From NCBI GenBank assembly GCA_903877095.1, contig CAIRCP010000105.1:36946-100945 (forward strand): a stretch of 64,000 nucleotides of DNA, written 5' to 3'. Position 1 is the first letter of the stretch. Each line of letters starts with the position of its first letter. The notes below the pieces were generated by a model. It ran no database searches. It was given only the letters and a program-made list of their open reading frames with translations, and had not been told where the DNA came from. This document shows, piece by piece, positions 1 through 8,624 of this stretch. The position numbers and the translations under genes were made by a program. The DNA comes from an uncultured Actinomycetes bacterium (GTDB lineage: Bacteria; Actinomycetota; Actinomycetes; Mycobacteriales; Mycobacteriaceae).

Positions 1-10
1 CGTGTGACCA

Positions 11-52
11 AGGTCCTACGACACAGGTCCTACGACAAAGGTCGTACCGGCG
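11..52. repeat. Three tandem 14-bp repeats at the left edge
   Basis: Positions 11-24 (AGGTCCTACGACAC), 25-38 (AGGTCCTACGACAA) and 39-52 (AGGTCGTACCGGCG) are head-to-tail copies of one 14-bp unit. The first two differ at one base and the third is diverged. They lie at the very start of the longest reading of the kinase gene. If that gene really starts at the ATG at 127, they sit in its leader and could bind a regulator. The function is not known. Confidence 0.5.
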
Positions 53-126
53 TGGCCGCCCGGCGGCCCTATTGTTGGCCGGTGCGACCCGATGCAAACG
101 GAACGGTCCGGCGGCCCCGGCGCCGG

Positions 127-1077
127 ATGGCCCGCGGTTTGCCGGCCCCACCCAGCGTCAGCGCGGCGGTCGCGCAGTTCATGCTGGGCAGCATCGCAGC
201 GATCACAGTCATCATGGTGGGCGGTTTCTTCGCACTGCGCAGCGTGGCTATCACTGAAGCCACACACGACACGACCGAGCGTGTCCGCGCCGAAGCCCGA
301 CTTGTCGAAGTGGCCGGGCTCGACGACGGGATCCTGCGCAGCGATCCCCGCACGATCCAGCGACTGGACGACCTCGTGCGGACCCGAGTGCTCAGTGACT
401 CGATCGTGCGGGTGAAGATCTGGAAAGAGGACGGCACGATCCTCTATTCGGACGAACATGCCGAGATGTATCAACGGTTCAGCTCGATCGGCGCGAGCGG
501 CACCCGCATCCTTCGAACACTGGTACCGCCTCTGATCGCCGGGATGGTCGTGCTGCTTCTCTTCCAGGTTCCGCTGGCCTGGACGTTGGCACGGCGGTTG
601 CAGCGTGGCAGCGCTGAACGCGAGGGGTTGCTCGCAAACGCGATCGCCGCATCCACCCATGAGCGGCAGCCCCTGCGGCAAGGTGTCCGGGAGTTGCGCA
701 CCCTGCTGCTCGAAATCCATCCACCCAACCTTGAAGCGGCAGGACTCCGGGTCGCGCTCAGCGATCTGCTCAGTCCACTGGAGGCGCAGGGGATCTCAAC
801 GACCCTGGACGTCGACACCGAGACCGGGAAGCGAGAGGGCGACCGACCGACGAACCAGGCTGCCCGCGACGCGCTCGTCTACCGGGTGGCGCGGGAAGCC
901 ATTCGCAATGCGGAACGGCATGCCAAGCCTTTGTCGGTGACCGTTGCCCGTGGCGAAGAAGGCCACGTCGGCCTGACGCTGCTCACCGACGTCGTGGCCC
1001 AGGCGAACGGCGCACTGACAGTGCGCTCGACCCCCGGAACGGGGACGACGTTGACGTTGGAACTCCCAGCCTCATGA
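127..1077 (+). pseudogene. Sensor histidine kinase with internal in-frame losses
   Basis: This is the kinase partner of the LuxR-type regulator that follows with an ATGA overlap. An N-terminal membrane segment (MLGSIAAITVIMVGGFFAL) and a second near the middle (PPLIAGMVVLLLFQVPLAW) frame a sensor region. The C-terminal half keeps the N-box-like sequence REAIRNAERHA and the final G-box TPGTGTTLTLELP. Compared with the usual layout of this NarX/DegS-like family, three pieces are missing: most of the extracytoplasmic domain after residues ILYSDE, the phosphoacceptor block with its conserved His after ANAIAAS, and the DxGxG ATP-lid motif after SVTVARGEEG. The frame stays open throughout. The open frame reaches back to a GTG at 4, but the ATG at 127 directly precedes the conserved part. 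It is probably not an active kinase, although it may still be translated. Confidence 0.7.
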
Positions 1078-1691
1078 TCCGCGTGCTTCTCGCTGACGAC
1101 CACGGGGTGATCCGCGACGGCCTCGGACGTCTGATTTCAGCTCTGGACGGCGTCGTTCTCGTGGGAACAGCCCCCGACGGAGCGCAAGCGGTCGAGCAAT
1201 CCGCGACGCTGCAACCCGATGTCGTGCTGATGGATCTCGACATGCCGGTGATGGATGGGATTGAGGCAACAAGACTGATCACCGCTGCGCAACCGCAGAC
1301 GGCAGTGGTGGTGTTGACCGCTTTCTCAGACCGGCAGCGGATCATGAGCGCGCTGGAAGCGGGCGCGTGCGGGTATCTGCTCAAAGACGTCGAAGCCGGC
1401 GATGTGGGCGAAGCCATCCGCGCGGCAGCGCGCGGCGAGTCTCCACTCGACCCGCGCGTCGCACGCACCGTCCTCGACGCGCGACTCGCCCCCGAACCCC
1501 AGGGTGCCCTCACGCCCCGCGAACGCGAGGTACTCGCACTGCTCGTGCAGGGGCTGCCCAACAGGCTGATCGCGCGACATCTGCAGATCAGCGAAAAGAC
1601 GGTCAAAGCCCACCTCACGAGCATCTTCCGGCACATCGGCGTCACGGACCGCACACAGGCCGCGCTCTGGGCAGCCCGCCAAGGGATATGA
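1074..1691 (+). CDS. NarL/FixJ-family response regulator
   Basis: This is a 205-residue two-domain response regulator. The receiver domain (about 1-120) has the acidic pair D8/D9, phosphoacceptor D54 in VLMDLDMP, T82 and K104 in YLLKD. The C-terminal LuxR-type DNA-binding domain (about 145-205) carries LTPREREVLALLVQG and the recognition region ISEKTVKAHLTSIF. Its start overlaps the kinase stop (ATGA), so the two genes are translationally coupled. All receiver residues needed for phosphorylation are present, whereas the partner kinase has lost its phosphoacceptor region. The regulator may therefore be served by another kinase or work unphosphorylated. Its targets cannot be told from the sequence. 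Confidence 0.93.
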   Translation: MIRVLLADDHGVIRDGLGRLISALDGVVLVGTAPDGAQAVEQSATLQPDVVLMDLDMPVMDGIEATRLITAAQPQTAVVVLTAFSDRQRIMSALEAGACGYLLKDVEAGDVGEAIRAAARGESPLDPRVARTVLDARLAPEPQGALTPREREVLALLVQGLPNRLIARHLQISEKTVKAHLTSIFRHIGVTDRTQAALWAARQGI

Positions 1692-1857
1692 CCCGGCGCC
1701 ACGGAACGCCCGGGCGATCTGGCCTGGTAACGACCCGGCGGCGGTTCGGCGGCGATTGTCCTCATGCCTACTTTCGGTAATTTGGGATACGTAGATTTCG
1801 GTGTGGTTCAAGCGCCCGTCCGGGGCGGATGACTCTCGGTCAGGAGGCGCCCAGACA

Positions 1858-3063
1858 ATGGCCACGAGCACGATGTCACCGAGCACCCACACCGCACCCG
1901 TCAACGGGACATGCGACGGCGCATTTTCGGCCGTCCGAGCCGCCTTCGAGCGCAACTTCACCCAGGACAACGAGGTCGGGGCGGCCGTCGCGGTGTGGGT
2001 CGAGGGCGACCTGGTAGTCAACCTGTGGGGCGGCTACGCAGACGCCCAGCGCCGCCGACCGTGGCGGGAGAACACCCTGGCCAGCGTCTTCTCCGGCACC
2101 AAGGGCCTGACCAGCACCTGCATCCATCTGCTGGCCGATCGGGGCGAGATCGACCTGAACGCGCCGGTCGCGCAGTACTGGCCGGAGTTCGCCCAGGCCG
2201 GCAAACAAGACATCACCGTAGCCATGGTGCTCGGGCACCGCTCGGGACTCATCGCCCCGCGCATCCGGATGCATTGGAGCGAGGTGACCGACTGGGAGCG
2301 GGTCTGCGACGCACTCGCCGCCTCCGAACCGTGGTGGGAGCCGGGCACCGCGCAGGGCTACCACATGGTGGCGTGGGGCTTCATCCTCGGCGAGGTGGTT
2401 CGTCGGGTCACCGGCCGCACACTGGGCCAGTATCTGCGCACCGAGATCGCCGAGCCGATGGGTGTCGACGTACATGTCGGGCTGCCGAAGGCCGAGCATC
2501 ACCGGTGCGCGGAGATGATCAACAAGCCCCATATCCGCGACGTGCTCGCCAACGGCGGCGCACCCGGATACCCACGATCCCTCGACGAACACCCGATGGC
2601 CGGACTGTCGATCGCGATGGGATTCGTGCCCGACGACGAACTGGGCTCCAACGACATCACCTCCTGGCGCAGCGCCGAATTCCCGGGTACCAACGGCCAC
2701 GTGTCCGCGCTGGGTCTGGCCACTTTCTACAACGGGCTGGCGCAGGAGAAGCTGCTCGGCCGCGAACATCTGGAACGGGTGCGGGTGTCCCAGGGCGGCT
2801 TCGACACCGACGTCGTGCTGGGCCCCCGGGTGGCCGACCACGGCTGGGGTCTGGGCTACATGCTCAACCAGCGATGCGTGGCGGGGCCGAATCCGCTGAG
2901 CTTCGGCCACGGCGGCTCCGGCGGTTCGTACGGGTTCGTCGACCTCGAACACGGCATCGGCTACGCCTACGTCATGAACTACTTCGACGCGACGAAGTGC
3001 AACGCCGACCCGCGCACCCGGGTGATGTCCGACGAGGTCTACCGGGTGCTCGGAGTCCGGTAA
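1858..3063 (+). CDS. lipP: LipP-type serine esterase / beta-lactamase-fold hydrolase
   Basis: This 401-residue serine hydrolase has the class C beta-lactamase/EstB fold. The nucleophile motif S-x-x-K is S79-G-T-K82 in the context SVFSGTKGLTS. A later Tyr lies in GTAQGYHMVAWG, and the C-terminal HGGSGGSYGF corresponds to the third active-site box. Enzymes of this type cleave short acyl esters, and beta-lactam turnover is usually weak. The ATG at 1858 is chosen because AGGAGG lies at 1842-1847; an upstream GTG at 1801 has no comparable site. No signal peptide is seen, so it is probably cytoplasmic. Position next to nei2 and rpiB matches lipP (Rv2463) in M. tuberculosis. Confidence 0.88.
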   Translation: MATSTMSPSTHTAPVNGTCDGAFSAVRAAFERNFTQDNEVGAAVAVWVEGDLVVNLWGGYADAQRRRPWRENTLASVFSGTKGLTSTCIHLLADRGEIDLNAPVAQYWPEFAQAGKQDITVAMVLGHRSGLIAPRIRMHWSEVTDWERVCDALAASEPWWEPGTAQGYHMVAWGFILGEVVRRVTGRTLGQYLRTEIAEPMGVDVHVGLPKAEHHRCAEMINKPHIRDVLANGGAPGYPRSLDEHPMAGLSIAMGFVPDDELGSNDITSWRSAEFPGTNGHVSALGLATFYNGLAQEKLLGREHLERVRVSQGGFDTDVVLGPRVADHGWGLGYMLNQRCVAGPNPLSFGHGGSGGSYGFVDLEHGIGYAYVMNYFDATKCNADPRTRVMSDEVYRVLGVR

Positions 3064-3118
3064 GTCCGCAGAGAACTATCCGGCCGCAGCAGGCCGTCGG
3101 CTCGGTACTGTGGTCGGC

Positions 3119-3988
3119 ATGGAAGCTCTTCTACTGTTGCTCCTCATCGGTGCCGGGGTGGCTCTGACCGCCACCATGATGGGATCCAAGCGCAACTCGG
3201 GTAACCGCACGGCCGCCAGCCTGTCCGACGCCAAGGCCGACGCCCGGCGGGTGATCGAGCGACTCGGCGGGCAGGTTCTGAACCTGACCGGCACCGACGA
3301 CGCCTCACGGCAGGCGCTGGCCGACGCCTCCGAGCGGTTCACCGCGGCCTCCTCCCAGATCGAGCAGGCCACGACGGCTAAGCAGGCCATGCTGGCCAAG
3401 GAAAGCGCCCTGGAAGGGCTGTACTACGTCCGGGCCGCCCGCACCGCGATGGGCATGGATCCCGGACCGGAGTTGGAGTCGATCTCCGGCCAGAAGTCAG
3501 CGGGCGCGGTCACCGAGGACCGGCGCATCCAGTTCGAGGGCCGCGACATCGAGGCCTCCCCGGTGCCGACGCAGAACACCCCGAACTACTACCCGGGCGG
3601 GCGCGTCGCGGGCCGGCCGGTGCCGGCCGGCTGGTACTCCGAACCGTGGTGGAAATCGGCCCTGCGTACCGGGGCCTGGACGATGGGCTCGGTGCTGCTC
3701 TTCGACGCGATGTTCTCCGGGATGCACGGGGTCGGCTACAGCGCCGCGGGATTCGAGAACGGCTACGGTTCCGGATTCGACCAGGGCTTCGACTCGGGGT
3801 ATGACCAAGGGTTCGACCAGGGCATGGATGCCGGCGGCGGCGGATTCGGCGATGGCGGCGGGGACTTCGGCGGCGGTGGTTGGGACGGCGGCGGTGGCGG
3901 CTGGGACGGCGGTGGCGGCTTCGGCGGCGGTGGCTGGGACGGCGGCGGGGACTTCGGCGGCGGCGACTTCGGCGGGTTCGATTTCTGA
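3119..3988 (+). CDS. Membrane-anchored protein with Gly/Asp/Trp-rich tail
   Basis: This 289-residue protein has no certain function. It opens with one hydrophobic helix (residues 1-18, MEALLLLLLIGAGVALTA) and is followed by a mostly helical, charged region. A second weakly hydrophobic stretch lies near residue 190. The last 60 or so residues are almost pure Gly with periodic Asp, Phe and Trp (GGGGWDGGG repeats). A second, shorter repeat just before this is DQGFDSGYDQGFDQG. Similar proteins in mycobacteria have been labelled DUF1542-like, but I cannot confirm that. The ATG at 3119 places the hydrophobic helix at the N terminus; a GTG at 3110 would add three residues. Its stop is 15 bp from the convergent nei2 gene. 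Confidence 0.75.
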   Translation: MEALLLLLLIGAGVALTATMMGSKRNSGNRTAASLSDAKADARRVIERLGGQVLNLTGTDDASRQALADASERFTAASSQIEQATTAKQAMLAKESALEGLYYVRAARTAMGMDPGPELESISGQKSAGAVTEDRRIQFEGRDIEASPVPTQNTPNYYPGGRVAGRPVPAGWYSEPWWKSALRTGAWTMGSVLLFDAMFSGMHGVGYSAAGFENGYGSGFDQGFDSGYDQGFDQGMDAGGGGFGDGGGDFGGGGWDGGGGGWDGGGGFGGGGWDGGGDFGGGDFGGFDF

Positions 3989-4003
3989 GGCGCTAAGCCG
4001 CGC

Positions 4004-4795
4004 TCATACCTGACATCCCGGGCACCAGAACAAGTTCCGGCCCTCCATCTCGGCGGTCCGCACCACCGTCCCGCACAGTCGGCACGGCTCGCCGGTGCGG
4101 CGGTAGACATAGGTTCGCGGACGCCGCGGCCCGTAGGCCGGTGCCCCGTGATCGTGTTCGGGGCGGACGACGATGATGCGCCCGCGGCGCACCCCGACGT
4201 TCATCAGCGCCACCAAATCCGCCCAGGCCGACTCGAATTCGCACCTGTCGACGTCCCGGCCCGCCCGGTACGGATCGATGCCGTGCCGGAACAGCAACTC
4301 GCTGCGATAGACGTTGCCGACGCCGGCGAGCACCGACTGATCCATCAGCAGGGCGCCGATCGCCCTGCGGGACTTGGAGATTCGCGCCCACGCCTCCGAC
4401 GGGTCGGCGTCGGTGCGCAACGGGTCGGGACCGAGCCGGTCCAGAATCGCCGACACCTGGGCCTCGTCGACCACCTCGCACGCCGTCGGGCCGCGCAGGT
4501 CGGTTCCATACTCCCGGCCGACGATCCGCATCCGAACCTGACCGCGCGGATCGGGCATCGGCGTCGGCGTCTCGGTGAACGACCCGTACAGACCGAGGTG
4601 GACATGCACGATCTCGCCTCCGGCGTAATGATGAAACAGGTGCTTGCCCCACGCCGAGGCCTTCCCGAACACCTGCCCGTCCACCCGGGCGGCGTCGGCG
4701 AACCGGCCCTGCGGGCTCCAGACACTCACCGGCGAACCGGCGAACCGCCGCTGGTGCAACCGGGCCAGCCGGTGCAGGGTATGGCCCTCCGGCAT
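4004..4795 (-). CDS. nei2: Endonuclease VIII-like DNA glycosylase (Nei2)
   Basis: This 263-residue Fpg/Nei-family base-excision glycosylase/AP lyase acts on oxidised bases. The N terminus is MPEGH, giving the catalytic Pro2 and Glu3 after Met removal. A conserved Lys lies in KASAWGKHL. The helix-two-turn-helix DNA-binding motif is DQSVLAGVGNVYRSE, and a four-Cys zinc finger closes the protein (CRLC...CPGC). Length and all catalytic elements are normal. It is the first gene of a minus-strand group with rpiB and the DsbA-like gene, as in M. tuberculosis (Rv2464c). Confidence 0.93.
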   Translation of the reverse strand: MPEGHTLHRLARLHQRRFAGSPVSVWSPQGRFADAARVDGQVFGKASAWGKHLFHHYAGGEIVHVHLGLYGSFTETPTPMPDPRGQVRMRIVGREYGTDLRGPTACEVVDEAQVSAILDRLGPDPLRTDADPSEAWARISKSRRAIGALLMDQSVLAGVGNVYRSELLFRHGIDPYRAGRDVDRCEFESAWADLVALMNVGVRRGRIIVVRPEHDHGAPAYGPRRPRTYVYRRTGEPCRLCGTVVRTAEMEGRNLFWCPGCQV

Positions 4796-4830
4796 CGGTC
4801 AGCGCTCAGTCGGATGCGCTCGGCACCGGC

Positions 4831-5316
4831 TCAGGCAGGTGCGCCGGGCGGCGGTGCGACGTGGGTGCGCTCGTATTCGGCCAGGATGTCGATGCGACGC
4901 TGGTGCCGCGGCGCCTCCGACCACGGGGTGGACAGAAAGGCGTCGACGATGGCCAGCATCTCAGCCTCGGTGTGCATACGCCCGCCGATGCCGATCACCT
5001 GCGCGTTGTTGTGCTCGCGCGCGAGTTTGGCCGTCTCGACACTCCACGCCAGCGCGCACCGCACACCCGGCACCTTGTTCGCGGCGATCTGCTCGCCGTT
5101 ACCCGAACCGCCGAGCACGATGCCCAGACTGCCCGGATCGGCCACCGTGCGCTCTGCGGCGGCGATGCAGAACGCCGGGTAGTCGTCGTCGGCGTCGTAG
5201 TCGTATGCCCCGCAGTCGATCGGCTCGTGGCCGGCCTTCGTGAGGTGGGCGATGATGGCCTTCTTGAATTCGTAGCCGGCGTGGTCGCCGCCGAGGTAGA
5301 CGCGCATGGCGGTCAC
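4831..5316 (-). CDS. rpiB: Ribose-5-phosphate isomerase B
   Basis: This 161-residue protein interconverts ribose 5-phosphate and ribulose 5-phosphate in the non-oxidative pentose phosphate pathway. It has the RpiB/LacAB signatures GGDHAGYEFK near the N terminus, LGGSGNGEQIAANKVPGVRCAL in the middle (quoted region slightly longer in the protein), and the AREHNNAQVIGIGGR block. As in the mycobacterial branch of the family, the base is expected to be a Glu (in GNGEQ) rather than the Cys of E. coli RpiB. The GTG at 5316 gives an N terminus MTAMRVYLGG like that of M. tuberculosis; the ATG at 5307 is an alternative. Confidence 0.95.
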   Translation of the reverse strand: MTAMRVYLGGDHAGYEFKKAIIAHLTKAGHEPIDCGAYDYDADDDYPAFCIAAAERTVADPGSLGIVLGGSGNGEQIAANKVPGVRCALAWSVETAKLAREHNNAQVIGIGGRMHTEAEMLAIVDAFLSTPWSEAPRHQRRIDILAEYERTHVAPPPGAPA

Positions 5317-5337
5317 CTTACCGACCTCGCGGGGCGC

Positions 5338-5946
5338 TCAGTCGAACGCCGGGGGCTCGGTGCGGGTCCGCTTGAGCTCCCAGAAATGCGGATAGGACGC
5401 CAGCGCCACCGAGGCGTCCCACACCTTGCCGGCCTCCTCTCCGCGCGGCACCCGAGAGATCACCGGACCGAAGAACGCGACACCGTTGATGTGGATGATG
5501 GGGGTGCCGACGTCGGCACCGACCGGATCCATGCCCTCGTGGTGGCTCTTGCGCAACGCCTCGTCGAGCGAGGTGTCGGCGGCAGCGGCGGCCAGTTCGG
5601 GCGGCAGACCCGCGTCGCTCAGTGACTCGGCGATCACCTGGCCCAGGTTCTTGTTGTCCTCGTTGTGGATTCGCGTGCCCATCGCGGTGTACAGAGGCGT
5701 GAGCACCTGCGGCCCGTGCGCCTGTTCGGCCGCGATGGCCACCCGCACCGGCCCCCAGGCCTTCGCCATCAGTTCCTGATAACGCTCAGGCAGGTCGCGG
5801 CCCTCGTTGAGCACCGCCAGGCTCATCACATGGAACCGGACGTCGATGTCGCGAACCTTCTCGACCTCCAGAATCCACCGCGAGGTGATCCAGGCCCACG
5901 GGCACAGCGGGTCGAACCAGAAGTCAGCACTCGATTTGTCGGCCAT
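5338..5946 (-). CDS. DsbA-fold oxidoreductase, Rv2466c-like, with CPWA active site
   Basis: This 202-residue thioredoxin-fold protein belongs to the DsbA/FrnE group and closely resembles the mycothiol/mycoredoxin-linked oxidoreductase Rv2466c. The fold is supported by [11 protein letters not shown] at the N terminus, the helical insert and the cis-Pro region [17 protein letters not shown]. In Rv2466c, as I recall it, the active site is CPWC. Here the codon for the second Cys is GCC, giving C15-P-W-A18. Loss of the resolving Cys would leave a monothiol enzyme that must be reduced by an external thiol such as mycothiol. The gene starts 24 bp from the divergent pepN start, so the two share a very short promoter region. 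Confidence 0.9.
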   Translation of the reverse strand: MADKSSADFWFDPLCPWAWITSRWILEVEKVRDIDVRFHVMSLAVLNEGRDLPERYQELMAKAWGPVRVAIAAEQAHGPQVLTPLYTAMGTRIHNEDNKNLGQVIAESLSDAGLPPELAAAAADTSLDEALRKSHHEGMDPVGADVGTPIIHINGVAFFGPVISRVPRGEEAGKVWDASVALASYPHFWELKRTRTEPPAFD

Positions 5947-5969
5947 GGCTAAAGGATAGGTTGGACCCC

Positions 5970-8606
5970 GTGCTACCGAATCTGACGCGCAACGAAGCCA
6001 TCGAACGCGCCGCGCTGGTGACCGTCGACTGCTACCGGATCGAACTGGACTTGACCCCCGGCGGGCAGGAGCGGGGCGACCCGGGGAAAATCACAGCGCC
6101 GACTACCTTCCGATCCACCACGACGGTGGAGTTCGAGGCGTTGCCGGGCGCCGACACCCATATCGATCTGGCGGCGGCGGCCGTCCACAGCGCGGTGCTG
6201 AACGGCCACGCCATCGACGTGTCCGGCTACGACGAGTCGACCGGAATCCCGTTGCGGGGCCTGGCCGCTCACAACACACTGGTGGTCGACGCCGACTGCT
6301 TCTACTCCAACACCGGTGAGGGCCTGCACCGGTTCGTCGACCCGGTGGACGGCGAGGTGTACCTGTACTCGCAGTTCGAAACGGCCGACGCCAAGCGGAT
6401 GTTCGCCTGCTTCGACCAACCCGACCTCAAAGCCACCTTCGACGTCGTCGCCACCGCGCCGGCGCACTGGCAGGTGGTGTCCAACGGCGCGACGGTGCAG
6501 GCGCACCGGGACGGCGACACCGCGACCCACACCTTCGCCACCACACCGAAGATGAGCACCTACCTGGTGGCGCTGGTCGCCGGGCCCTACGCGGTGTGGC
6601 GCGATACCTACCACGACGAGCACGGCGAGATTCCGCTCGGCATCTTCTGCCGCGCGTCGCTGGCTCAGCACATGGACGCCGAGCGGCTGTTCACCGAGAC
6701 CAAGCAGGGTTTCGAGTTCTACCACACCAACTTCGGGGTGCCCTACGCCTTCGGCAAGTACGACCAGTTGTTCGTCCCGGAGTTCAACGCCGGGGCGATG
6801 GAGAACGCCGGTGCGGTGACCTTCCTGGAGGACTACGTGTTCCGCAGCAAGGTGACCCGGGCCTCCTACGAGCGGCGCGCCGAGACGGTGCTGCACGAGA
6901 TGGCGCACATGTGGTTCGGCGATCTGGTGACCATGCGCTGGTGGGATGACCTGTGGCTCAACGAGTCGTTCGCCACCTTCGCCTCGGTGCTGTGCCAGGC
7001 CGACGCCACCGAATACGACCAGGCCTGGACGACATTCGCGAACGTGGATAAGTCCTGGGCCTACCGGCAGGACCAGTTGCCGTCGACCCATCCCGTCGCC
7101 GCCGACATTCCGGACCTGCATGCCGTCGAGGTCAACTTCGACGGCATTACCTACGCCAAGGGCGCCAGCGTGCTCAAACAACTGGTGGCCTACGTCGGGC
7201 TGGACCAGTTCCTGGCGGGTCTGCGGGATTACTTCCGCACCCATGCCTTCGGCAACGCCACCTTCGCCGATCTGCTCGGCGCACTCGAAAAGGCTTCCGG
7301 CAGAGACCTTTCCGATTGGGGCCGGCAGTGGTTGAAGACCACCGGACTCAACACCCTGCGTCCCGATTTCGACGTCGACGCCGACGGCCGGTTCACCCGG
7401 TTCGAGATCCGCCAGGGCGGCGCCGCCCCCGGCGCCGGGGAGACGCGGGTGCACCGGCTGGCGGTGGGCGTCTACGAGGACAACGGCGAGGGCAAGCTCG
7501 TGCGGCTGCACCGCGAGGAACTTGACGTGTCGGGGGGCACCACGGATGTCCCTGCGCTGCGGGGCGTTTCGCGCGGTCAGCTGATCCTGGTCAATGACGA
7601 CGACCTGACCTACTGCTCCATGCGGCTCGACCCCGAGTCGCTGCGCACGGCGCTGGTGCGCATCGATGACATCGCCGATCCGATGCCCCGCACCCTGGTC
7701 TGGTCGGCGGCCTGGGAGATGACCCGCGACGCAGAACTGCGGGCCCGCGATTTCGTCGCGCTGGTGATGCGCGGCGTGCACGGGGAGACCGAGGTCGGGG
7801 TGGCCCAGCGGCTGCTGCTGCAGGCCCAGACCGCCCTGAACTGCTACGCCGAGCCCGGTTGGGCTGCCAACACGGGCTGGCCGGAATTCACCGACCGGCT
7901 AGTGCAGCTGGCCCGCGCGGCCGAGGCCGGCTCGGATCACCAACTGGCGTTCGTCAACGCCCTGTGCACTTCCGTTTTTTCTGGGGTCCAGTCGAACAGC
8001 CACCTGACGCTGCTCGCCGACCTCCTCGACCACGATCCCGCCGACTACGGGCTGCCGGGGCTGCAGGTCGACACCGATCTGCGCTGGCGGATCGTGACGG
8101 CCCTGGCCGCCGGCGGGCGGATCGACGGCGGTGTCGATTCGGGGGGCTCGGCGACGCCGTTCATCGACGCCGAGCTGACCCGCGACCCGACCGCTGCCGG
8201 ACGGCGGCACGCGGCGGCGGCGGCGGCCCGTCCCCAGGCCGAGGTGAAACACCGGGCCTGGCGGGAGGTGATCGAGGACGACACCCTGGCGAACATCACC
8301 GCCCGTTCGATCATCACCGGGTTCGTCCACCCCGGGCGGGGCGAGCTGCTCGCCCCCTACACCCAGCGGTACTTCGACACGATTGCGGCGGTGTGGGAAC
8401 GACGTTCCAGCGAGGTGGCGCAGACCGTCGTCGTGGGGCTGTATCCGTCCTGGGACATCAGCTCCGAGGGCATCGCTGCCGCGGACTGGTTCCTGGGCGG
8501 GCTGCACGTTCCCCCGCCACTGCGCCGGCTGGTCCTCGAAGGTCGCGCCGGTGTGGAACGGAGTCTCAAGGCCCGGAAGTTCGACACCGGAACCGATCCG
8601 GATTAG
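5970..8606 (+). CDS. pepN: Aminopeptidase N (M1 zinc metallopeptidase)
   Basis: This 878-residue cytoplasmic M1 aminopeptidase removes N-terminal residues from peptides during protein turnover. The exopeptidase motif GAMEN is at residues 275-279. The zinc site H309-E-x-x-H313 is followed at the usual spacing by the third ligand E332 in WLNESFA. The C-terminal ERAP1-like helical domain is full length. The GTG at 5970 is preferred over the TTG at 5961 because it gives [10 protein letters not shown], close to the M. tuberculosis PepN start. The stop codon is only 18 bp from the end of the convergent metalloenzyme gene, which marks the left border of the accessory cyanophycin block. Confidence 0.95.
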   Translation: MLPNLTRNEAIERAALVTVDCYRIELDLTPGGQERGDPGKITAPTTFRSTTTVEFEALPGADTHIDLAAAAVHSAVLNGHAIDVSGYDESTGIPLRGLAAHNTLVVDADCFYSNTGEGLHRFVDPVDGEVYLYSQFETADAKRMFACFDQPDLKATFDVVATAPAHWQVVSNGATVQAHRDGDTATHTFATTPKMSTYLVALVAGPYAVWRDTYHDEHGEIPLGIFCRASLAQHMDAERLFTETKQGFEFYHTNFGVPYAFGKYDQLFVPEFNAGAMENAGAVTFLEDYVFRSKVTRASYERRAETVLHEMAHMWFGDLVTMRWWDDLWLNESFATFASVLCQADATEYDQAWTTFANVDKSWAYRQDQLPSTHPVAADIPDLHAVEVNFDGITYAKGASVLKQLVAYVGLDQFLAGLRDYFRTHAFGNATFADLLGALEKASGRDLSDWGRQWLKTTGLNTLRPDFDVDADGRFTRFEIRQGGAAPGAGETRVHRLAVGVYEDNGEGKLVRLHREELDVSGGTTDVPALRGVSRGQLILVNDDDLTYCSMRLDPESLRTALVRIDDIADPMPRTLVWSAAWEMTRDAELRARDFVALVMRGVHGETEVGVAQRLLLQAQTALNCYAEPGWAANTGWPEFTDRLVQLARAAEAGSDHQLAFVNALCTSVFSGVQSNSHLTLLADLLDHDPADYGLPGLQVDTDLRWRIVTALAAGGRIDGGVDSGGSATPFIDAELTRDPTAAGRRHAAAAAARPQAEVKHRAWREVIEDDTLANITARSIITGFVHPGRGELLAPYTQRYFDTIAAVWERRSSEVAQTVVVGLYPSWDISSEGIAAADWFLGGLHVPPPLRRLVLEGRAGVERSLKARKFDTGTDPD

Positions 8607-8624
8607 TCGGCCCTGCCGCCGGCA

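Noticed and set aside
3829..3985. Possible PE_PGRS-type gene from the Gly-rich repeats
   Set aside because: No PE domain is present; the protein starts with a membrane helix and has Trp/Asp-spaced Gly repeats.
5973..7781. A 602-codon minus-strand frame opposite pepN
   Set aside because: pepN has the full zinc peptidase signature on the other strand; this frame has none.
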